DNA of 18,736 nucleotides from JANMZR01 sp031383555 (GTDB lineage Bacteria; Bacteroidota; Bacteroidia; Cytophagales; Spirosomataceae), in assembly GCA_031383555.1 (NCBI GenBank), contig JANMZR010000442.1:1-18736 (forward strand), given 5' to 3'. The translations under genes and the position numbers were made by a program. A model generated the notes under the pieces. That model saw nothing but the letters and a program-made list of their open reading frames with translations. It searched no databases and was not told the DNA's origin. Below, one piece after another: positions 13,602 through 18,736 of the stretch (its first letter is position 1; every line of letters starts with the position of its first letter).

Positions 13602-16379
13602 TTAATCGGTAATTACCAAAGTTGGATTCAAAGGGTACCTTCCAAAATGATCACCATATATTGCTAAACCTCCACTGGAACTTTCGGGCACTTCCATTCG
13701 AATTGTAATCATTCCAGTATTTTTGGCTAATTCTATTGCCTGCTTTGGCACTACAACCCTTGTTAAATATCCATAACTGCCAGCCTCTCTAAGTTTCTTA
13801 TCTGGTATTTGATAATGCCACGAAAGTATACCTCGGCTATCAGCTGGGTCGTTGGGTAAAGTAATTTTTTCAGCTGCTATTCCATTAAAGTTAAAAAGTA
13901 CTTCTGATGGAAATCGGCTAGTGTCTGTCATAGGGTAGGCATTGGGGTTTTGACTTGGTTCTGCTTTTTCGCCTAACATGTAATTTTCATTGCCTTTTAA
14001 TTTTTTGTCCATATCCTTTGCAAATAGCTGTTTAGCAGATAGTTCCCCAATGAATTCCATTTTTGTAGCGGCTGAGAATTGAAAATTTGCTAGCAACTTG
14101 ATAGTATACTCGAAATATCCTGCTCCTGCGCCGTTAACTTTTGCACCATCTAATACATTCCATTGCTTTTTGGACCATTTTGAATCTGTAAAATTTTTAG
14201 GATCAATAGAAAGTAATTTTCCCATTTTCCCATTTTCTAATTTTATCACTGACGGCGTTTCGGTTTCAACAATAAATGTTGAGAAATTACGGTGCACCGT
14301 TTTTCCTGAATTATCCTCCAAAGTTAGGCTGGCAATAACCAAAGCTTTTTCATTTGGCATTTGTAACATTATTGGCGCTAAACTTTTTTGTAACCAAGGT
14401 TTATATTCTATTTTGTGAGTTTCTGTACTCCAAGTTTTTTCTTGGCCGACGGCATCAAATCCAGATAATTGTACTTTCAAGTTTAAGTTTTCTCCCAAAT
14501 TTTTATCAGTCATTACAGAAATAAATAGCGGTAAAGCAATTTTTTCATTAGGCCTGACCGTACGACTAATTTCGTTGCCTGTAGATATGTAAATATCAGA
14601 ATGCAAGTCATTGAGGCTCATGCCTTTGCCTATTGATTCTAATCCTGTTTCTTTTTCAGAGCGATCAAATCGGAAGTAGCCGTTCCATTCATTTATGACA
14701 TCGTGATGCTCAGTATAAAGCCAGCCTGCAATTTTAGGGTGCATTCTGAAGCTATTCATCATTCGGTGGTAGTCCCAACTATAATCAATATCACCTGAAG
14801 AGCCCTCATAGCCCCAAACATTGCCGCATTCGCTGTTGATATTGGGTACATCGGTTTGTATATAGCCTTTTTCATAATGGAATTTTGAACCAACGTATGT
14901 ATTATCATCGATAGTTTTCAAATGTTTTTCCCAACCTGATCCTGGTAAATACTCATGCCAGCTATTGATATCGGTACTGGTATGCCCGGCACCACAGCAA
15001 ATGGAATTGTCTTCTACCAATCGGCTGGCATCGAGCGACTTAGCTAATTTATATACTGATTCAACCCATTTTTGGGTTTCTGGTAAATAATTATTCTCCT
15101 TTTTGCCATTAATTTCTTGCTTGGTCCGCAGGCCCCACGTTTCATTGAAAGTAATCCAAGAAAAAATTGAGGGATGGTTATAGTCACGTTTAATCATTTC
15201 CTTCAAAGTATATTCTGATTCTGCTCTGGCCTGGGCATCAGGCTCACCCCAGGAGTTGGGTAAGTCACTCATAACCAATAGCCCCAACTTATCTGCCCAA
15301 TACAATTTTCGAGGAATATCTGCCTTTATATGAGTTCTTATGCCATTTAAGCCTATTTTTTTTGAAAGCACAATCTCATTTTTCATAAACTCGTCCGATG
15401 GAAAAGTATAAAAGCCAGTTGGATGGTAACTCTGATCTAATGCCAATTGCAAATAAATTGGCTTATTGTTGAGTGAAATATATTTATAATCGGTATTAGG
15501 CAGGTTCATCGTGCTGATTTTGCGCATACCGAAATAGGTTTTTACAATATCATTTCCCATTTTGGCTGTAACATTGTATAGGTAAGGGTCGTCCAAACTC
15601 CATAAATGAGCCTTTGGAATATCAATCGTTATTGTTTGGCTTAAGGCTCCTTTCTGAATTTTACTTTTTGTGATTATTTTTGGTGTTGTATTTATAACTA
15701 ATTCATAATCAAGATTTTTAGAGGCTTGTTCAGCTAAATAAATTGTTGCTGAAACTTTATTATTATCAATATCTGGAGTAAAATGCGCAGCCTCCAAAAA
15801 GCTTTGACCTCGGGCTTCCAAATATATGGTTTGCCAAATGCCTCTTGCATTTCCATAGCCTTGCTTGCCATAAAGTGTAAAATCTCGACGTTTGTCGTCA
15901 ACTCTTATAGTCAGATTTTGTTCCTTGCCAAATTTTAGGTTTTTAATCTCAAAAGCAAATGGAGTGTAACCGCCTTGGTGCTCGCCAATTTTTACCCCGT
16001 CAATATAAACACTTGTAAGCCAGTCCGATGCACCTATGTTTAGGAATATTCTCTTGCCTTTCCATATGGGATTTATCGTTATTTTTTTAAAATACCAAGC
16101 AATGTCTGTTTCATCTTTTACATCAGAAAGTGGCGAGCCCCAAGGGAATGGCACTAAAATTTTTTTACTAAAATTTTTATTTCCATTTTGCCAATTTTCA
16201 GTTACTCCAACATCCGATTTGTCAAATTCAAAATCCCAATAGCCATTCAGATTTTGCCATTCATTTCGCTCAAAATCAGGCCTAGGATGTTCTGGGAGTG
16301 GTATTTGAGTTTGAGAAAAAGTTGAATTGGCATTGAATATATTTAAAAATATAAAGAAATGTAAAAAACGAGATAGCAT
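13602..16379 (-). CDS. Secreted glycoside hydrolase family 2 enzyme
   Basis: This 925-residue protein begins with a hydrophobic signal sequence (MLSRFLHFFIFLNIFNANSTFSQ), so it acts in the periplasm or outside. The GH2 sugar-binding domain (about 30-190) shows RPDFERNEWQNLNGYWDFEFD and IGASDWLTSVYIDGVKIGEHQGGYTPF. A beta-sandwich linker spans about 195-290 and the TIM barrel about 295-600. The acid/base is E413 in SWITFNETWG, and the nucleophile is E517 in NINSECGNVWG, where many relatives have SEFG or SEYG. About 300 further residues form C-terminal beta domains. GH2 members act on beta-galactosides, beta-glucuronides, beta-mannosides and others; the substrate cannot be read from the sequence. 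No SusC/SusD genes are next to it, so a polysaccharide locus is not evident. It is transcribed away from the formaldehyde dehydrogenase gene. Confidence 0.92.
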   Translation of the reverse strand: MLSRFLHFFIFLNIFNANSTFSQTQIPLPEHPRPDFERNEWQNLNGYWDFEFDKSDVGVTENWQNGNKNFSKKILVPFPWGSPLSDVKDETDIAWYFKKITINPIWKGKRIFLNIGASDWLTSVYIDGVKIGEHQGGYTPFAFEIKNLKFGKEQNLTIRVDDKRRDFTLYGKQGYGNARGIWQTIYLEARGQSFLEAAHFTPDIDNNKVSATIYLAEQASKNLDYELVINTTPKIITKSKIQKGALSQTITIDIPKAHLWSLDDPYLYNVTAKMGNDIVKTYFGMRKISTMNLPNTDYKYISLNNKPIYLQLALDQSYHPTGFYTFPSDEFMKNEIVLSKKIGLNGIRTHIKADIPRKLYWADKLGLLVMSDLPNSWGEPDAQARAESEYTLKEMIKRDYNHPSIFSWITFNETWGLRTKQEINGKKENNYLPETQKWVESVYKLAKSLDASRLVEDNSICCGAGHTSTDINSWHEYLPGSGWEKHLKTIDDNTYVGSKFHYEKGYIQTDVPNINSECGNVWGYEGSSGDIDYSWDYHRMMNSFRMHPKIAGWLYTEHHDVINEWNGYFRFDRSEKETGLESIGKGMSLNDLHSDIYISTGNEISRTVRPNEKIALPLFISVMTDKNLGENLNLKVQLSGFDAVGQEKTWSTETHKIEYKPWLQKSLAPIMLQMPNEKALVIASLTLEDNSGKTVHRNFSTFIVETETPSVIKLENGKMGKLLSIDPKNFTDSKWSKKQWNVLDGAKVNGAGAGYFEYTIKLLANFQFSAATKMEFIGELSAKQLFAKDMDKKLKGNENYMLGEKAEPSQNPNAYPMTDTSRFPSEVLFNFNGIAAEKITLPNDPADSRGILSWHYQIPDKKLREAGSYGYLTRVVVPKQAIELAKNTGMITIRMEVPESSSGGLAIYGDHFGRYPLNPTLVITD

Positions 16380-16629
16380 AGTAATTGAGTTTATTTTATG
16401 TTAAGTTAATAGAAATTATTTTTCTTTATGTCATGGTCGATGTATTTTTAATTTGATGATTGTATTTGTGAATTAATTGGCAATGTTATTTTTTCAATAA
16501 TCAAAAAACCGAAAATTTTTTAGACAATTTAAAAGGAATTTTTTTCTATTAGTAGTATTTTTCCAAAAACCAAATCCTACAATTATTCACTGACCTTTAC
16601 AAACACTAGTATCTTCAATTAATATTTTA

Positions 16630-16637
16630 TAAATTTG
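16630..16637 (+). promoter_or_regulatory. Candidate -7 element for the formaldehyde dehydrogenase gene
   Basis: TAAATTTG matches the Bacteroidota -7 consensus TAnnTTTG exactly and lies 34 bases before the ATG. No good TTG or TTTG is found at the expected -33 distance, so the call rests on one element in AT-rich DNA. Confidence 0.3.
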
Positions 16638-16671
16638 ATTTTGACAAGTTAACCTTTAAATACTTTTTACA

Positions 16672-17859
16672 ATGTGTACAAATCATGGAGTAACTTATTT
16701 AAGCCCAGGAGTGGTGGAAGTAAGAGAAATAGAATATCCAAAACTAGCCATTGGTGACAGAAAATGTGAGCATGGTGTTATTTTAAAAATTGTTGCTACT
16801 AATATTTGCGGTAGCGATCAGCATATGGTTCGAGGTAGAACTACAGCACCAGCCGGATTAGTATTAGGCCACGAAATAACAGGTTTGGTGATTGAATGTG
16901 GGCGAGACGTAGAGTTTATTAATAATGGCGACCTAGTGTCTGTGCCTTTTAATATTGCTTGTGGGAGATGCAGAAATTGCAAGGCAGGTCAAACTGGAAT
17001 TTGCTTAAACGTAAATCCTGCTCGACCAGGTGCCGCTTATGGCTATGTGGATATGGGTGGATGGATAGGGGGGCAGGCTGAATATGTGATGATACCTTAC
17101 GCCGATTTTAATTTATTAAAATTCCCAAATAGTGACCAAGCTATGGCAAAAATCAAGGACCTTACTTTATTGTCAGATATTTTTCCAACCGGATTTCATG
17201 GTGCAGTTACTGCAGGTGTTGGCCCAGGCAGTATTGTATATGTAGCAGGTGCAGGCCCAGTAGGTCTTGCTTGTGCAGCATCGTGCCATTTGCTTGGAGC
17301 TGCATTAGTAATAGTTGGTGATTTGATAGATGAACGCCTAGCACAAGCCAAAAGTTTTGGTTGCGAAGTTATCGACCTAAAAAAGGACGCAACACTTGCA
17401 GAGCAAATTGAGCAAATTGTTGGAGTGCCAGAAGTAGATTGTGCAGTTGATTGTGTAGGCTTCGAAGCCAGGGGTCATGGACATGACAGTGGTACGGAAC
17501 ATCCTGCAACTGTATTAAATGCAATTATGGAAGTAACTAGAGCCGGCGGTCAATTAGGTATTCCTGGTTTGTACGTTACGGGTGACCCTGGTGCTATAGA
17601 TGAAGCTGCTAAAATAGGAAGTCTTAAAATCCGTATTGGTTTAGGTTGGGCAAAATCGCACTCCATACATACGGGTCAGTGCCCAGTAATGAAATATCAT
17701 AGACAATTAATGAATGCAATTATGTATGATAAAATTAAAATAGCTAAAGCAGTAAATGTTGAAGTAATATCACTTGAGCAATCGGTACAAGGCTATAAGG
17801 ATTTTGATAAAGGTGCAGCAAAAAAATATGTGATAGATCCACATGGAATGATTAAATAA
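16672..17859 (+). CDS. fdhA: Glutathione-independent formaldehyde dehydrogenase
   Basis: This 395-residue zinc-dependent dehydrogenase resembles the Pseudomonas putida enzyme along nearly its full length, with shared blocks such as NICGSDQHMVRGRTT (44-58), HEITG (67-71), NPARPGAAYGYVDMGGW (115-131) and GFEARGHGH. It oxidises formaldehyde with NAD and tightly held cofactor, without glutathione. The catalytic zinc ligands C46, H67 and D169 and the structural zinc cysteines C97, C100, C103 and C111 are all present. The Rossmann motif GAGPVG is at 193-198, with D217 likely binding the adenosine ribose. Some relatives act as dismutases or on other aldehydes, so detoxification of general aldehydes is possible. 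It is a stand-alone gene in a cytoplasmic role, divergent from the GH2 gene. It could share one-carbon metabolism with the hydroxylase cluster, but no operon links them. Confidence 0.93.
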   Translation: MCTNHGVTYLSPGVVEVREIEYPKLAIGDRKCEHGVILKIVATNICGSDQHMVRGRTTAPAGLVLGHEITGLVIECGRDVEFINNGDLVSVPFNIACGRCRNCKAGQTGICLNVNPARPGAAYGYVDMGGWIGGQAEYVMIPYADFNLLKFPNSDQAMAKIKDLTLLSDIFPTGFHGAVTAGVGPGSIVYVAGAGPVGLACAASCHLLGAALVIVGDLIDERLAQAKSFGCEVIDLKKDATLAEQIEQIVGVPEVDCAVDCVGFEARGHGHDSGTEHPATVLNAIMEVTRAGGQLGIPGLYVTGDPGAIDEAAKIGSLKIRIGLGWAKSHSIHTGQCPVMKYHRQLMNAIMYDKIKIAKAVNVEVISLEQSVQGYKDFDKGAAKKYVIDPHGMIK

Positions 17860-17912
17860 GGGGGAAAATAAAATAAACTAATATAATTATTATCCCTTTT
17901 GAAGGACAATAC

Positions 17913-18032
17913 TTGGCAAAAATAATCTTTTGGTTTTATCGATACGGCGAACCGTTCCATTTAGGTTCTTATTTTATCTATCTCGATAGGCTATTATTTC
18001 GAAACTCATGGCTATTTTGCCAAAGATTATTT
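17913..18032. repeat. Structured intergenic region with overlapping inverted repeats
   Basis: Two inverted repeats overlap. TTGGCAAAA (17913-17921) pairs with TTTTGCCAA (18015-18023). AAATAATCTTTTGG (17920-17933) pairs, with one bulge, with CCAAAGATTATTT (18020-18032). They share bases at both ends, so they compete in part. Inside lie two short hairpins, ACGG-CGAA-CCGT (17944-17955) and CTATC..GATAG (17978-17989). The element begins about 50 bases after the fdhA stop and ends about 95 bases before the next ATG. It could be a terminator-like or leader structure, a small RNA or a mobile repeat. Confidence 0.5.
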
Positions 18033-18126
18033 CGTCGTAATTCCTTTTGCGTAATCTATGTTTAACCCTAAAAATTTTGATTTTCAATTTCTTAAATTCA
18101 AAAAAAATATCTAAAAAATTAAATAG

Positions 18127-18736
18127 ATGGAATTAGTAACCATTGAAGGTGAAAGCTATTTTAAAATTCCTAATCATGATAAAATGCGACCTTTTTTCAT
18201 GAGTATTGTTAGTGAATCAAATCATTGGATGTTTATTTCGAGCAACGGAGGCTTATCTGCTGGAAGAAAGAATGCTGAATTTGCGCTTTTCCCCTATTAT
18301 ACTGACGATAAAATTACAGAGTCTGCTGATATAACTGGCAGCAAATCTGTTTTCCAAATTCAGCATAACAATCAAATTCATACGTGGGAACCTTTCTCGG
18401 AACGGTTTAACGATAATCAAAACATTAGTAGAAATTTATACAAAAATAAATACGGTAATAAAATCATTTTTGAAGAAATTCAGCATGATCTTAACCTAAT
18501 TTATCGATACCAATGGAGTACAAGCAATCAGTTTGGATTTATAAAAAAGTCTGAAATCAGCAATCAATCTGAAAATAATTACGCAATTACACTTTTAGAC
18601 GGCATACAAAATATAATGCCTTATGGAGTAAACAGCGAGCTGCAAGCAAATACCAGTAATTTGGTTGATGCTTATAAGAGAAATGAAATTCACTCACAAT
18701 CAGGCTTGGGAATTTTTGGGCTAAGTGCTATAATAG
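18127..18736 (+). CDS. N-terminal part of a large protein, possibly carbohydrate-active
   Basis: The gene starts with ATG at 18127 and runs off the right edge after 203 codons without a stop, so it is a partial gene. No signal peptide is present (it starts MELVTIEGESYFKIPNHDK). The sequence contains MSIVSESNHWMFISSNGG (33-50), AGRKNAEFALFPYYTDDKI and a TWEPFSERF stretch, rich in aromatic residues and beta-prone. This style resembles the N-terminal region of large Bacteroidota proteins sometimes annotated as cellobiose phosphorylase-like. I cannot confirm that without the catalytic part. The structured region upstream may be its leader. Confidence in the coding call is high; in the function, low. 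Confidence 0.75.
   Translation, partial: MELVTIEGESYFKIPNHDKMRPFFMSIVSESNHWMFISSNGGLSAGRKNAEFALFPYYTDDKITESADITGSKSVFQIQHNNQIHTWEPFSERFNDNQNISRNLYKNKYGNKIIFEEIQHDLNLIYRYQWSTSNQFGFIKKSEISNQSENNYAITLLDGIQNIMPYGVNSELQANTSNLVDAYKRNEIHSQSGLGIFGLSAII

Overview
The window looks like a chromosome segment of an AT-rich member of the Bacteroidota (Cytophagales-like). The grounds are AT-rich codon use, the near absence of Shine-Dalgarno sites, a TAnnTTTG-type promoter core, and protein types typical of that phylum: a Tat-exported PLP enzyme, lipoproteins with loose lipoboxes, a secreted GH2 enzyme and a DUF2683/YoeB toxin-antitoxin pair. No rRNA gene, intact tRNA gene, transposase, integrase or CRISPR array is visible.

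Layout. Positions 1-285 hold no convincing gene apart from a promoter at the right end. A two-gene toxin-antitoxin operon follows (286-743, + strand). Next come a short sequence resembling the 3' end of a tRNA gene (891-911), a strong bidirectional terminator and a 45-46 bp tandem repeat built from part of that terminator (914-1089). Together these suggest the edge of an old integrated element. On the minus strand lie a YgiQ radical-SAM protein (1094-3001) and a Tat-signal class V aminotransferase-like PLP protein (3127-4410).

The centre of the window (4518-10747, minus strand) is a five-gene molybdenum hydroxylase cluster. It reads, in transcription order, small 2Fe-2S subunit, large molybdopterin subunit, FAD subunit, MoxR-type AAA+ ATPase (CoxD-like) and VWA protein (CoxE-like). 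The large subunit carries AYRGAGR, the form II signature of the carbon monoxide dehydrogenase-like family, so the true substrate is open. A GC-rich, highly structured repeat of about 180 bp sits between the ATPase and VWA genes.

To the right are a secreted DinB-fold protein (11066-11677, minus) and a small plus-strand cassette (11889-13572). The cassette holds a predicted lipoprotein, a 110-aa helical protein and a signal-less N-acetylmuramidase, with a possible 33-aa membrane peptide encoded antisense between the last two. Then come a secreted GH2 glycosidase (13602-16379, minus) and, divergently, a glutathione-independent formaldehyde dehydrogenase (16672-17859, +). A structured intergenic region (17913-18032) leads into the first 203 codons of a protein that runs off the right edge.

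How the genes may work together. The hydroxylase subunits and the two maturation-type proteins should form one functional unit: CoxD/CoxE-type proteins are known to mature the metal centre of CO dehydrogenase. The formaldehyde dehydrogenase is another one-carbon-type oxidation enzyme nearby, but linkage to the hydroxylase is only suggestive. The muramidase cassette is the least explained group and the best candidate for an undescribed small system.
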